A stretch of 22,288 bases of DNA, from NCBI GenBank assembly GCA_033557675.1, contig JAWQRM010000475.1, positions 1 through 22,288 of the forward strand. The letters are read 5' to 3'. The translations under genes were made by a program, and so were the position numbers. The notes beneath the pieces are model-generated. The model did not search any database. It was given only the letters and a program-made list of their open reading frames with translations, and was not told where the DNA came from. Positions 1-10,759 of the stretch are shown piece by piece; positions within the stretch are counted from its first letter, which is position 1; each line of letters begins with the position of its first letter. Origin of the DNA: Coptodactyla brooksi (Eukaryota > Arthropoda > Insecta > Coleoptera > Scarabaeidae).

Positions 1-660
1 CATACACAATACCCAATCCTTAATCATTTTCCTTAGAATTCTTCTTCCCCGTACTTCTAGTTTAATGCCAATTTATTAATGTTCATTTGTTTGCTGTTTC
101 GCAAACAGTACTACAAATCTTATTACTATTTTATTCAATTTTAATTTAGCTGTTCTAGATGTGTTCACTACTTTCGCTTCTTCTCTCTGTATTTCCACAT
201 GCCCTATGTTGTCGCTTTCACCCCCAATTTATACTTCAGATTTTTTTCCAGGTCTTAAAGTACTAGGTGCGGAAGCTGCAGCAGTGAAAACAAAATGAAA
301 ACCTGGAAAATCAGTAAGTACGCAATTAGTGCTGTACAGTTCATCGACTTTAACGTTAAAGTTGTTGGACTTTCACCGCCAGGTACGAAGTTTAAGACCA
401 TTCTCTTTACCATTTTCATTTCGCTCATTTTAATTATAGGTATATTCACGTTAAACATTTAATTTCTGTATGTCAAGAAGAATTTTCTTTAATTTTGCTG
501 ACGATTGCCCCTTCTTTCCAGATAAGCAAAAACGATAAATTTTTAACGTCACCAAAGCAAAATAAAGTGGAAAATCGGACAGCGTTAAGCAATAATTAGC
601 TTCACTTTTTTGGGAATGAAAAAAATATCGCATTTTCACCAACTTTTAAAGGGACAAAAG
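1..660. other. AT-rich intronic sequence, nothing recognised
   Basis: The open frames here are short, lack recognisable domains, and overlap on one strand without splice logic. I see no transposon ends, tandem repeats or RNA structure. Confidence 0.5.
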
Positions 661-1000
661 GACTTCGACGCACGCACCTTTCCGCGTTGAATACCGACGC
701 GTCAGTGCACACAGGGCGAGCAATAAAGAGGGACTTTTCCGGGAGTTTTCATTTCAAAAAGCAAGTAACGAACATTACAAACTGGAAAATGAAACGCGAA
801 AGCTTTGTTGGCTGCAGCTCGCGTATGCTTCGGGGCAGAAACCGAGCAGTCAGTATTTAACATTTCACGAGGTAACAGGAACACAACGAATATATAGATA
901 TGGCGGTCGCCGCTGCGCGATTTTTAATTTATCTCAGGAAAGATTGTTTGCAGGGAAAAAATTAACACAAAAAAGGGCGTACACAAAAGAGGGGAACTAA
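660..1000. promoter_or_regulatory. GC-richer island inside the pros intron, possible cis-regulatory block
   Basis: Base composition shifts clearly (for example GTTGAATACCGACGCGTCAG and GGCGGTCGCCGCTGCGCG). No coding frame or transposon end is evident. GGGACTTTTCC at about 730-740 resembles a Rel/Dorsal site with one extra base. The regulatory reading is inferred only from composition and position in a developmental gene intron. Confidence 0.25.
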
Positions 1001-3370
1001 CTGTTGTAAATAAATCCACGTGCACATACAGAGACCTCCTCACAGTGGACGTAAAAAATCGCACATTGCAATGTAATGGTACACTGACTTTTACAATGCA
1101 AAATTTTGTTTCGCGAACTTTTGGGCGTCCCTGTATATAGGGAAACTAAACGACCAGTCAGTTCGACCAGGCTTTATTTGAACAATACAGTTCTATACGC
1201 ATAGGTAGATGAAGGGACAGCTGTTCAATAATAGAGAAAACCGTTACGATACCCTAAATAAAACTTTACCCCACGTTATACGTTCGCGAAGAGGAGAGAG
1301 AGTGAAAGGGAAGGAGCAAAAAAGCCTACGGTATTTAATTAATGTCTTTTTTGGACGAATTTCGATTCCTGGTGCATGTCACTTCAATATATCGAAGAGT
1401 TTATAAAAATAAATTAATAAGAAATAATAGAAAACCTAAGCAGTGCTTAGGTTAAGCAAGCCTAAGCAGTGCTTTGGCTTATGTTTGCTTAAGATACACT
1501 ACAGCTTTGTTCAAAGTTAATTAGTTCATTAATAACTAATTATTAATTATCAATAGAAATTTAACAAATAATTGGTGGATTCATTAGCTAAGTGCATTAT
1601 TTTAACTTTTCATAATTTAAATATTTTAAGAAACATCCATATTAATCTAAGTAATAATTTATTATATTAATATATTTTGACATTACTTATTAATTTATTT
1701 TTAATTTTGATTCATAGGGGTGTGATATTTTATTTTATTTAGGCGATTATGTTCTACCAGATTTTAGGTATATACTTCTCTACTACTTTTTGCAACCTTT
1801 TCAACATTTTGTTTAAAATCACTACTTAGTTACTCTGACTACCATCAGTCAAAGAACGCAATCACAATCTATTATATTAAAATAAACAAATACCATTAAC
1901 AATTTCATTACCTAATCATATTTCAATCAAACGTTTATAATATTGCTTAAAATACATCACTGAATAATTGAGTAAACAAAATAAATTAATTAAAACTTAC
2001 TGGAATAGTTGTTAGTGATGCACAGTTGTTATTGATATCATAAATTTGTATTGCGTTTGATACCACTATTGGGTTTATAAACAAATAATTTTAAAGGCGC
2101 TCAAAGTTAGTAATATATAAATGATGATTTGTATCCCTTGTATTTATTTACATGATTTGATCTTTTGCTCTATTTCACTGCTAATTTTTAGAATTAATTC
2201 TTAAAGTTACGACTAGTAGCAAGCGTGATATGGTTATATGTTGTAATAAATATTTACAAATCCGACACAGAATAGATATCAAAATAATATTCAATTATTG
2301 TGTTGGATACCATTTTGTAAACCGATTTGGAGCAGTAAAATCAGTCACAATACAGCCGATTGTGGAAAATTGTGGTACAGGTATGCTAAAACTTTACTCG
2401 GGTACAGTAGAAACAAGTGGGACGGAGAGGCATGATTTACGTAGTAACTAAAATTGAAAAGAAACACCGTAAATGTTTCCGTCTGTACGGCTAGGCCTCT
2501 CTCTCCGATTAGTGCCTTCAACTGTAGTGTGAGTACAGTGTCTATTACCGTCGCATTAGCTTTAAGCATTAACTTTTTTAACTCTAGTAGCACAGAGCAC
2601 CCAAAGTAGTCCCTGAGTGTGGCATTTACTCATGGATTCCTAAATTGCTTTATTGCTTCAAAATCGTACATATATATATATATATGATCTATATAAAAAT
2701 AAAAAATGGGGTTCTTTTTATTTAATTCATCTAAGTATCCTCCACAATGGATCTGATTTTGTTGTCGCGTAATATAAAAAAAACTAAAATGTTTAATCAT
2801 ATATTTAATCCTAATCAAAGTTACGCCCTAAATAATACAAACTTATAAACAAAATGAGTAATAAATCATTCATTTGAAGTTGATAATAAAATCAGTTTAA
2901 AATAAAGATAACAAATAAGTTCAATCAGCAGTTTCTTTATCTTTCAAGTTGGAAATTTATTTATTATGTTCTTCTTTAGCTTATAAAATAAACCACTTAA
3001 CACATACTGCTTCATCCTGAAACATCATCATCGGTTTTAATGAAATATCTGTTAAATACGCTTTCATAAAGAGGCAAGAACAAATGAAATCATATTAGAA
3101 TTTAAATTTCATCATCTAGCAGGAGCAGTCATATTTTATAAATAGCACCTAAACACGCAGGAAATTATTCAGAAAACGTACAATTTTCTTACGAAAACAA
3201 CGTCAATATTAGAGGTGGCGTACACATCATATTCGCTTATATCTGAATTAACTTTGACAGGGCTACAGGTGGATAGAGATGAAAGAGATGATGTAAGTTG
3301 AAAAGGATTTCTTTTAAAATATCGTCCCAGACTGATTGTCACGTAGTTTATTTTGCATCCTGGCCATGCC
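1000..3370. other. AT-rich intronic sequence with small repeats, no gene
   Basis: No supported coding frame. A phrase ending GGGCGTCCCTGTATA near 1121-1137 resembles the terminus of an insect Tc1/mariner-type element, but no partner was found. A palindromic CCTAAGCA-G-TGCTTAGG lies near 1436-1452, and a (TA)n run near 2670-2685. The rest is low-complexity AT. Confidence 0.5.
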
Positions 3371-3834
3371 ATGATATATGACAATTAAATAACGAGAATT
3401 TTAATTTAAGTCATACAACACATCTATACAACGCATATATTCTTAGAAAGATACAAGTCACCTCTTTCGAACGCACCGAACTTCATGCTAATCCGATGGC
3501 AGGTTACAAAGTGACAGCCATTTGAATGACGGTAAAAATTATGTTGATGTCGTAAAAACAATGGAACAAAGAGCAAATATTGAATTTTATTTTAAACTGG
3601 GAAAAAATGTGCTGAGACTTACGAACCCATGAAAAAAGTGTGTGGTGATGATTGTATGTCTAAAGCTACAGTTTATAAGCGGTTCAATCGTTTCAAAACG
3701 GTCGTGAAGATTTAAATGATGAACGAAATCATTGTTGTCGACGGAAAATTTACTGTGAGAATGTTGGCTGAAGAATTAAAAACAAATAGAGAAACCTTTC
3801 GTTAATCCAGCTTTTCTCGATTCGATCATAACTG

Positions 3835-4107
3835 GTGATGAAACATGGTGCTTTAAATGTGATGCAGAAACTAAGCGAAAATCTGCAGGATGAAAGTCGA
3901 ATGGAGAGCCAAAACAAAAAAAAAATACGCTTTCAGAAGTCAAGAATTAAGACAATGTTGATTACTTTTTATGATTCACAAGGGATTATCCACAAGGAAT
4001 TTGTTACGCAAGATAAAACTGTCAATGGGGAATATTATATAGCAGTTTTACATCGTTTGCGGTCAAGAATTGTACGTGTTAGGCCTGAATATCCAGCAGG
4101 AAAATAG
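3835..4107 (+). pseudogene. Mariner transposase fragment, central catalytic part
   Basis: This is the longest open stretch of the mariner described for 3376-4490. It contains IRFQKSRIKTMLITFYDSQG, IHKEFVTQDKTVNGEYYIAV and RLRSRIVRVRPEYPAGK, typical of the segment between the first and second catalytic aspartates. The ATG at 3835 is not a real start: GDETW is coded just upstream at about 3833-3847 in another frame. TAG at 4105-4107 interrupts it before LFLLHDDAPPH. Confidence 0.85.
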
Positions 4108-4259
4108 CTGTTTTTGTTGCATGATGATGCACCGCCACATAAGACGTCAAAAATTCGTGAATTTTTGACTAAAAAAATATCTATGTCATTGACCACCCAC
4201 CGTATTCACCTGATATATCAACGTATGACTATGTTCTTTTCCCTAAACTGAAAATAGCG

Positions 4260-4405
4260 ATGAAAGGATTGTTTTCTGATGATACTTCAGTCATTCAAAT
4301 AGCTCTGACACAGGTACTAGAGGCCATTCCTAAGGATGACATACAAAAATGTATGCATGCATTGGTTCAACGTACTAGAAAGTGTATTGAGTTAAATGGA
4401 ACTAT
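4260..4405 (+). pseudogene. Mariner transposase C-terminal fragment
   Basis: MKGLFSDDTSVIQIALTQVL, then KDDIQKCMHALVQRTRKCIE and LNGTI, match the C-terminal end of mariner transposases (the usual pattern is LKG..F......V......L...P...F......L..R..KCI...G). It follows FPKLKIA, which is coded in the same direction just upstream, so it is the tail of the 3376-4490 element and not an independent gene. Confidence 0.8.
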
Positions 4406-4489
4406 TTTGAATAAAAAACAACTTTTATACATAATTCAATGTGTTTTTTGTATATCTAAAAATTTTCGTTATTTAATTGTCACACTGTG

Positions 4490-5080
4490 TATGCTCATAA
4501 ATTTATGTCAAGTTTAAATCAAAAAGGAGGATGAACTTCTGTTTTCGCGATATTTACTGTTTAAACATTGGATGTAACATCAGATTCTTGGGCTACGTTA
4601 ATTATTAGTCAATGTAATGGGTTATTTTACTTTTTATAAAATGGATAATCAGATGATTTAGCATGAAATTTGAAGCAAAATATGTAAAGGACTACTTGTC
4701 AAGGGCCACATATGATTCACAACTGATAAACAGATAACAGCCAAAAATTCAAATATGTGCTGTGTTTATATTCTCACTATCATTACGCGAAAAAGGTTAA
4801 TTATTAATCAGTAATTATAGCACATCCATTAATTTCACTCTACGTACGATATGTAATAAAAAAAGCTGTGCACAAATTTTCAATAGCTTCAGCTGTAAGA
4901 GAATACTAGTTATATCGAAAATTGTGTTTCTTTTTTCGAATTTTCGCTTGTAACTCGGTAACTAGTATAATTGGATGAATTGTTCCTCTGTTATTGATTT
5001 TCTCATTTAAAAAGACCACAGGTTTATGATAATATCTATTTAATATCTCTCATATAAGAAGGAGTTTTTGACCAAACAAA
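4490..5080. other. AT-rich intronic sequence, nothing recognised
   Basis: There is no open frame of note, no tandem repeat and no matching terminal repeat. It separates a full-length mariner relic from a second, truncated mariner end. Confidence 0.45.
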
Positions 5081-5205
5081 ATATCTGTGTCTTTGCATGG
5101 ATTGGTTTACCATGCTAAAAAATAACTTTTAAGCATAAATAAATAAATGTGCTTTTTCATGAATATCAAAAAATCCTTGTTATTTAATTGGCATACTCTG
5201 TACGC
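5080..5205 (+). mobile_element. Truncated 3' end of a mariner related to the one at 3376-4490
   Basis: The sequence CTTGTTATTTAATTGGCATA followed by CTCTGTACG (about 5176-5205) resembles the right TIR of the mariner at 3376-4490 (CGTTATTTAATTGTCACACT). It is preceded by ATAAATAAATGTGC, common just before mariner 3' ends. No left end or transposase coding is recognisable. Confidence 0.55.
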
Positions 5206-5386
5206 CCCAATACGTTGGATAAATTCTTATCAAACATATATTAGATAGGCAACGAGCTCCTAGTTCCTTAGAACTATAACGGGTTGAAATGTGACAAATA
5301 GGACTACGATTGGAGATCAAGCAAGGCACTACAAACCACCACCTATATAGACTCATTATATGAGAAAAACGGAAGTCTGTGATCTC

Positions 5387-5610
5387 GTAGTTACTGGAGT
5401 TAATAAACACCTTAACCACACTAAGATTGTTTCAAATCTCACTCTCTACATATGTCTCAGTTTATCTAATAAACCTTCGCCAGGAGAATGTGTCAGGAAT
5501 TCGTCAGGAATTCTCCTGACGAAGGTTTATTACATACATCGAAACATATGTCGAGAGTGAAATTTAAACAATATTGGTGTGGTTAAGGTGTTTATTATAG
5601 GCGTTACTAC
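5387..5610. repeat. Foldback (hairpin) element, about 224 bp
   Basis: The two halves are near-perfect inverted copies. TAATAAACACCTTAACCACA at 5401-5420 pairs with TGTGGTTAAGGTGTTTATTA at about 5578-5597. ACATATGT pairs with ACATATGT. AATAAACCTTCG (5470-5481) pairs with CGAAGGTTTATT (about 5520-5531). The centre holds a direct repeat of GTCAGGAATTC. TATATAGACTCA flanks the structure at 5344-5355 and 5613-5624, possibly a target-site duplication or sequence shared by the element. It has no coding capacity and looks like a MITE or foldback transposon. Confidence 0.85.
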
Positions 5611-5624
5611 AGTATATAGACTCA

Positions 5625-6365
5625 CTTGAGTAAATCAGCCGTATCTGTAAAAACTAAATGTTTTGACAGGTCATATTCTTGTCCCCCCTCTCTGTAATAA
5701 GAGAGGGAGGCAATAGAAATGGGCAAGCATACATTGAATGCAAGACCAAATTGAACTCTCAACAGTTATTAGATATTAGGTTAGAAAATGGGTTAGAAAA
5801 TTAGGCGGGATTACATTCTCTACCTTCTTCGATCTTCAGATTTATCGCTACCTAATTTTTTGTTTGTAAAATTTACTGCTTTCAAAAACGTGGGGCCATT
5901 GATTTTCTTGTGTTGAGAGAATGAATTCAAAACTGACCCTGCTTTCAGTTTGGAATGATTTTTCATTACATTTGAAATGATTGTTAATGTAGGGTGCAAT
6001 TTTTATAATAGTTCAGATATTATTTACGTGTAGATGAATGAATAACATAACTCTTTATGTTGTTAAGAATTCGTTATATTACCGCCTTAATAACATTGAC
6101 AGGAAACCGACCAAAGGATAAATGCAAGCCCCACCTAAGTAGACCTATTGTCTAGTTCGTTCTCGGGCCACAATTCGATATGTCAGTTAACAGTTTTTAT
6201 TTTTTATTAACAGAATTAGCTTGACGTCTTACTTTGTGCACATTACCTGAGAAAATCTCAATTTAAAGATAAGCTTGCAATTAACAGAAAATTACCTGTT
6301 CTTCAATTAATATAAATTAATGTATACTTTTCTGGTAGGCTTTAATGACTAATTTCGCATAAAAG
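5625..6365. other. AT-rich intronic sequence, nothing recognised
   Basis: No supportable coding frame, terminal repeats or structured motifs were seen apart from a short GAGAGGGAGG tract near 5701. Confidence 0.45.
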
Positions 6366-6960
6366 CTAATGAGACGGTTGACGTCGAGCGCGCAGAGCCG
6401 GCAGCAATGCTGGAGAAAGGGCGTAAAGAAAAATACCAACCTCACTAATTAGTCTCAAGACCTTAATTAAGTTATATTTAATTGAGCAGTACCAGGCAGG
6501 GAGCGAGAGAGAGCGAGCGATGGTCGGAGTAGGGGTGACACAGACGGGGGCGATGTTCCACCTACGAAGTCGGTCTCGGTGGTCTTTCACTTTTTCGCAG
6601 GGAGAGGAGACTTTAAGCCCCCCGCCCACGTGGAGATTACACGTTTAGTTTCGACTAATTGATCGATTACGGATAATCAAAGGCCTAATTAATAATGCAG
6701 CCAGCTCTGGCATAGTGACAGTAGATTTCGTCGGTAGGAAGGGGAGGACCTTGTGGACACCACTCCAAGGTCGATAATTTCCATTTCCGGTCACCTTTGG
6801 TCCGGCAAACAGATTGAATCTTGATTGGGTTCGATTGGAGCAAATCTTCGGGTGTTTTGGTGCATTCGACTCGAAAATTGATAGGCGAAAGTCTAATTTT
6901 AAACGTCGGTGGCAAATTTTGGAACAGAAATAATTGATTCATTCACTGTTAAATCTATAG
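6366..6960. promoter_or_regulatory. Candidate intronic enhancer (GC-richer, homeodomain and Tcf-like motifs)
   Basis: Sequence complexity and GC rise clearly here. Motifs include CTAATTAG (6445-6452), TTAATTAA (6463-6470), a GAGCGAGAGAGAGCGAGCGA run near 6501-6520, and a dense cluster at 6650-6700. That cluster has GATCGATTACGGATAATC followed by ATCAAAGG (6676-6683, a Tcf/Pangolin-type core) and CCTAATTAAT. The antisense frames across it lack known domains. Placement in an intron of a neural regulator suggests an enhancer, but this is inference. Confidence 0.35.
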
Positions 6961-7195
6961 GAGCCGGTGGGAGTCAAAAAAGTTGTCTTTTCCAAGTCTG
7001 TGCACTTTAAATCCTCATTCGTTTCTACCTTGAAGCTTGATAGGTTTGGGACTATGAAGTAATTAAAAAAGTGATTAAAGAAATAATATATATTAGCCGA
7101 CAGGAGCATCGTGAAATTCCGTAGAAGCGAGAGACCAAAAATATAAAATATTTTTGTGCATAATGCAAAGAAGTGAGTAACTTAATATATTAATA
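6961..7195. other. AT-rich intronic sequence
   Basis: No gene, repeat or structured motif recognised. Confidence 0.4.
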
Positions 7196-7199
7196 TTAT

Positions 7200-7312
7200 A
7201 TACAGTGTGTCCAAGATAAGAATGTCTATCATGGGGATCTCGGAAACGGTAATAGATACAGCAACGGTTAAATGGAGAAAAAGTTGCCAAATTTTACTGT
7301 AGAAAATTCCTA
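7200..7312 (+). mobile_element. Probable terminal fragment of a Tc1/mariner-type element
   Basis: It begins CAGTGTGTCCAAGATAAG, continues ATCTCGGAAACGGTAATAG, then AAAAAGTTGCCAAATTTTAC. This has the same layout as the sequence at 19759 (GGTGTCC, then about 30 nt later ATCTCGAGAATGATAAG). Both look like 5' ends of insect DDE elements. No transposase or opposite end was identified. Confidence 0.4.
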
Positions 7313-7800
7313 TGTTTCTCAGGATGCCTAAAAGTTTATTATACATGTAAATAATGATTCTGACACAGATGACCGTAGTTTTGAGAGTGACGACGATTAC
7401 TTCGGAAATAGTGGATTTTCTTTATTTATTTGGTTTCGTAATTTTGTTGATATTGTTCTTACTAATGTTTGTTACTTCTATGTATAAACTATTTTCACTT
7501 AATATTAAGCAATACCTACGTAAAGTGCGACCCTGAATAAGGGTCTGCAAAAGGTTGTTTACGAGGGGGTTTTTATTATCAGTAGCTGAAGTCATAAAAC
7601 CCATGATAAACTGCGAGAACTATAGAACAGTAGATTTGGTTGGTCCCTAAGACTTTACCATATTTAAACCGCAGGTTTTCTTTGAATTTATATGCCTTTA
7701 TTAGTGTATTATTTCTACATACCGATGTAAATAAAGTGTGTAACCGAAAAGTCGTTAAATCACTTTTATATGCGACCAAATAATAGATAAACGATATAGC
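7313..7800. other. AT-rich intronic sequence, no supported gene
   Basis: Short frames are present on both strands but none has a recognisable domain. An acidic frame near 7346-7400 (NNDSDTDDRSFESDDDYFGN) is too short to call. Confidence 0.4.
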
Positions 7801-8350
7801 ACGAGGGCATATGGCACGTGGCATATGGTCGCGGATCGCCAAGACGTTAGAAGTTTCTTAAGACGCCAGGGGAACTCCTCGGGGAACACGAAACCCGTAA
7901 TAAAGAGTAAAGGTTGCCGACTTAGGGAGGGTAAATCAAACAGGCAGATGTTGGAATCTTTTGTTGCCAGCCAACAACGTCTTTGCCTTCAAGAAGTCCG
8001 TTGTAATTCTTGCGCGCGTACCTGGGCCGTCACGTTAGTTCCTTACCTTAGGGGAAGGAAGCCGCTTTGCGAATCTGTGGGAACCTTGTTCTTAAATCTC
8101 CTAGGGTTGACAAGTACGTTAACATGCATAGTGGATCCGGTTCCCCTGCGACAAAATGGAGCGCAGGTGATTTGATAACCGATTCGAACGAATGTACATA
8201 CTCTTCTTGTAAGAGTGTGAGTTGGTTGTATTGATGCGGGCTTGAACCCGAAACAGGTCAAAGAAAACTCCGATTACGAAGAAACCGCAGGTGGTAATGA
8301 ACAATACAGCACTGAACACTCGAATGTTGTGGTAAATTAGAGAGCTCAAA
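7800..8350. repeat. Unidentified GC-richer block, probably repeat-derived
   Basis: This stands out from the AT-rich flanks (for example CGCCAGGGGAACTCCTCGGG and CGCGCGTACCTGGGCCGTCA). A 116-codon plus-strand frame (7825-8175) has no recognisable domain, and antisense frames are also open, so coding is doubtful. A short duplicated GGCATATGG occurs at its left edge. TGGTTGTATTGATGCGGGC at about 8223 looks faintly like a tRNA primer-binding site after an LTR, but no second LTR was found. Confidence 0.35.
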
Positions 8351-9347
8351 GTATTCGATAGATATTAATGGCATAAAGAATTATTAGTGATAAAGATCAG
8401 TTATAATTTTTGATGTTTCTGAAACGTGTATTAGTTTCATTAGCTTTATTTTAATGACAGTTATAATAATAAATATTATTTATAATAATAAATTCGGTTC
8501 CTATGTTAATAAGTGTATTTCGCAGCATTAAATCAGGTTATATGTAACACGGAAGCTAGAAAGTGATATTTTAGTTTAAAGGTTTTAAATACAAGGATGT
8601 CCCTGAACGGTTTGTACAAAGTTTCACTACAAGCCCACTGTAGGGGCTAAATCTTGCATTTCATCTAAAAAAGTGAAATGCAAGTTTTAGATGACGGTTG
8701 AAAAACTTAATTATCTGAAAGGAATTTCAGATGGATATTTTTCATGAATAGTCAAAACCTTAACACCACAAAAGAACTTTTAACAACCTACCGATTTATT
8801 TGTCATTTTGTTCTTTTGAAAACCTTACCTTTTGATTGCATTTTATGAAACCTATAAACCTTCGTATTCTGCTTAGTCATAAAGAAAAAAATAACAATGA
8901 AATTTATTACTTTTGTTAAACCCGCTTTTATTTATTTTTTGTCTTGTCTATCATAATTTAATTTTAAATTTTTTAATCTGGTTAAGAAATTCTGACAAAA
9001 TAAAATCTTAAGGCGAACAAAGTGACTTGTTCCACGAACAGCTGCATTATCTTATGTTTTATTTTATGTTTTCCTTCAGCATCTATACAAATTCTGCGAG
9101 AGTAAAAGGGCAGAACATACAGCTGAAAGCGTAGTATTCACAGCGCAAAAATTAAATAATTCGATTGGTTTGCTGAAAAGTTCTAATTAATTAACCACAA
9201 GCATTAACGTGTTTTAGTTACTTCGAATGCAATTAATTTGGGCAAGTGGCTCATTCACTATTTAAAATTTTATTTTCGTTGATTACTTTGAAGGTTCACA
9301 CATGCTTGTCAAGCCAAGAAATTTGGAATGAAACTGAAACCATCTTA
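8351..9347. other. AT-rich intronic sequence with one hairpin
   Basis: No gene is supported. The only structure is the inverted repeat at 8647-8690, reported separately. Confidence 0.45.
8647..8690. repeat. Short hairpin, 11-bp perfect stem
   Basis: CTTGCATTTCA (8653-8663) and TGAAATGCAAG (8674-8684) are perfect inverse complements around a 10-nt loop. The flanks CTAAAT and TTTTAG extend the stem to about 17 bp with one mismatch. It is too short for a pre-microRNA. It may be a decayed transposon end. Confidence 0.5.
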
Positions 9348-9730
9348 TTGGGTTGTATTTTTTGAAGCAGAGGCGTTAGTTGTGTTTTAACCAGCCAACT
9401 TCAATCTAAACCGTACATGCATTATATATTCTGATCGCTGACATTGCAAAGTTTACGTGCGAAAATATTTTGTTGGGTTCTGTGGAATTGTTTTCTTTTT
9501 GTGTTTTATGAAACATGGAGAATCAAAAACAGCATTTTCGGAACATTTTGCTTTTTTATTATAAAAAAGGTAAAAATGCTGTTCAAGGGAGAAAAGAATT
9601 AGTCGATGTGTATGAAGAAGATGTATCTTTTGCAAAAGTTTCCAATATTTTTTGCAAGTTTGCATAATTTTTAGGAGCTCTTTTCAGAACTTTTGGGAGA
9701 ATACCATGATCAATTCTAAAGTGTACAGGA
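9348..9730 (+). mobile_element. Degenerate mariner copy A (truncated)
   Basis: It starts TTGGGTTGT at 9348, preceded by TA, and aligns over several hundred bases with the element at 10425 (both share ACCGTACATGCATTATATAT). The transposase N-terminus at 9514 reads MENQKQHFRNILLFYYKKGK, then NAVQGRKELVDVYEEDV, a typical mariner opening. It breaks off at a stop near 9664. The tail has GGGAGAATACCATGATCAAT near 9695, which corresponds to the INSKVYC segment between the first two catalytic aspartates. No right TIR was found. Confidence 0.8.
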
Positions 9731-9743
9731 AAATAATTGATAG

Positions 9744-9765
9744 GATGACAATTCGTATTGTCATC
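9744..9765. repeat. Perfect 9-bp-arm hairpin
   Basis: GATGACAAT, loop TCGT, ATTGTCATC. It lies just past the breakpoint of the truncated mariner at 9348. No function is apparent. Confidence 0.5.
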
Positions 9766-10424
9766 GTATATTTCGACTACGAAAGTAATTTAAGTAATTT
9801 TGAAGTTTCCTTGGCATTTGAATTAACTTTTCCCTCAATGTCTTCAAACAAGAAATTTATATGTTTAAAGAACAAAATATTTCAAGAATTGGAAATAGAA
9901 AGAAATCTAATCTGCACACCATTTGTCGATACAATTCATTCGTAGATTTAGATTGTTATACAACTTTTAACTTGCGTAACTGTTAGAACTAGTTTAAGGA
10001 ATTGTATCGAATAATTTAAGTCAACTTATAATTATTTATATTCAGTTTTTCGCATATATTTATATGCAGCGTTTCAGCTCTTCACTTGGTCTCAATGTTA
10101 AATAATTTTGTAAAATTATGGCACGCACACTAATTTGTTACTTAACCTGTAGAGCCTCAAGAAGCAAACATGTTGAACTCAATTGGCTAATATAGAAGGA
10201 AGTTTTTTCTTTATTTCATTTACCATGAAAACTAGTTAATATATATATTGTTTGCTAACTAAGTTTCTTAATATTTTGATATGATTTAAAATGGGTAAGC
10301 ATTCCTTCAATTTGTGATTCTCGTTTAGCAACCCTTTCTTTCAACTTCTAACTGTAGTATTGCAAAATGTGTTTAGTGTTTCCGGTAATTGTGTTTAGAC
10401 ATTTCTGTTTATTTGTTTCTTTTA
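9766..10424. other. AT-rich intronic sequence, nothing recognised
   Basis: It separates two related mariner copies. A 97-codon plus-strand frame (9652-9945) that extends into it from the truncated copy has no domain and low-complexity content. Confidence 0.45.
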
Positions 10425-10759
10425 TTGGGTTGTTCAAAAAGTAATTTCGTTTTCTTCGCAGCAGAGACGTTAGTTGCATTTTAATCAGCCAACTTCATTC
10501 TAAACCGTACATGCATTATATATTCTGATAGCTGACCAGTGCGGTTCTGACTGCAAAGTTTATGTGAGAAGATATTTTGCTCGGTTATGTGCAATTGTTT
10601 TCTTTTTGTGTATTATGAAACATGGAGAATGAAAAACAGCATTTTCGCAAATTTTACTTTTTTATTACAAAAAAGTCGATGTGTATGGAGATGTATTGTC
10701 AGAATACCAGTGTCAAAACTGATTTGCAAAATTTTTTGCAAAGGTTTATAACATTTTTG

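Larger units (their letters stand above)
3376..4490 (+). mobile_element. Degenerate mariner transposon (DD34D), with TIRs
   Basis: The left end TGACAATTAAATAACGAGAA (from 3379) is matched in inverted orientation at 4461-4482, ATTTTCGTTATTTAATTGTCA, differing at one base. Between them is a broken transposase. The N-terminus starts at 3561 (MEQRANIEFYFKLGK) and, after a frameshift, continues CAETYEPMKKVCGDDCMSKA. About 60 codons are missing before NPAFLDSIITGDETW. Next comes KSRIKTMLITFYDSQGIIHK, then HDDAPPH after an in-frame TAG, and HPPYSPDISTYD after another frame slip. The aspartates are ITGDE, HDD and TYD, with 34 residues between the last two, which is classic mariner. The C-terminus ends IELNGTI near 4405. 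It is non-functional. Confidence 0.9.

Noticed and set aside
730..740. NF-kB/Dorsal-like GGGACTTTTCC
   Set aside because: A single site one base longer than the usual core. One match in 22 kb is expected by chance.
2670..2685. (TA)n tract
   Set aside because: An ordinary microsatellite in AT-rich DNA.
7346..7498. Acidic open frame NNDSDTDDRSFESDDDYFGN as a possible piggyBac-like N-terminus
   Set aside because: It is about 50 codons, without downstream transposase or TTAA-flanked ends.
7825..8175. 116-codon plus-strand frame as a gene
   Set aside because: No domain is recognised, opposite-strand frames are equally open, and the block looks repeat-derived.
8223..8255. tRNA T-arm or primer-binding-site look (CGGGTTCAAGCCCG on the minus strand)
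   Set aside because: The loop is one base short of a true T-loop, no cloverleaf can be built upstream, and no LTR pair is visible.
8647..8690. Possible microRNA precursor
   Set aside because: The stem is only about 17 bp, too short for a Drosha/Dicer substrate.
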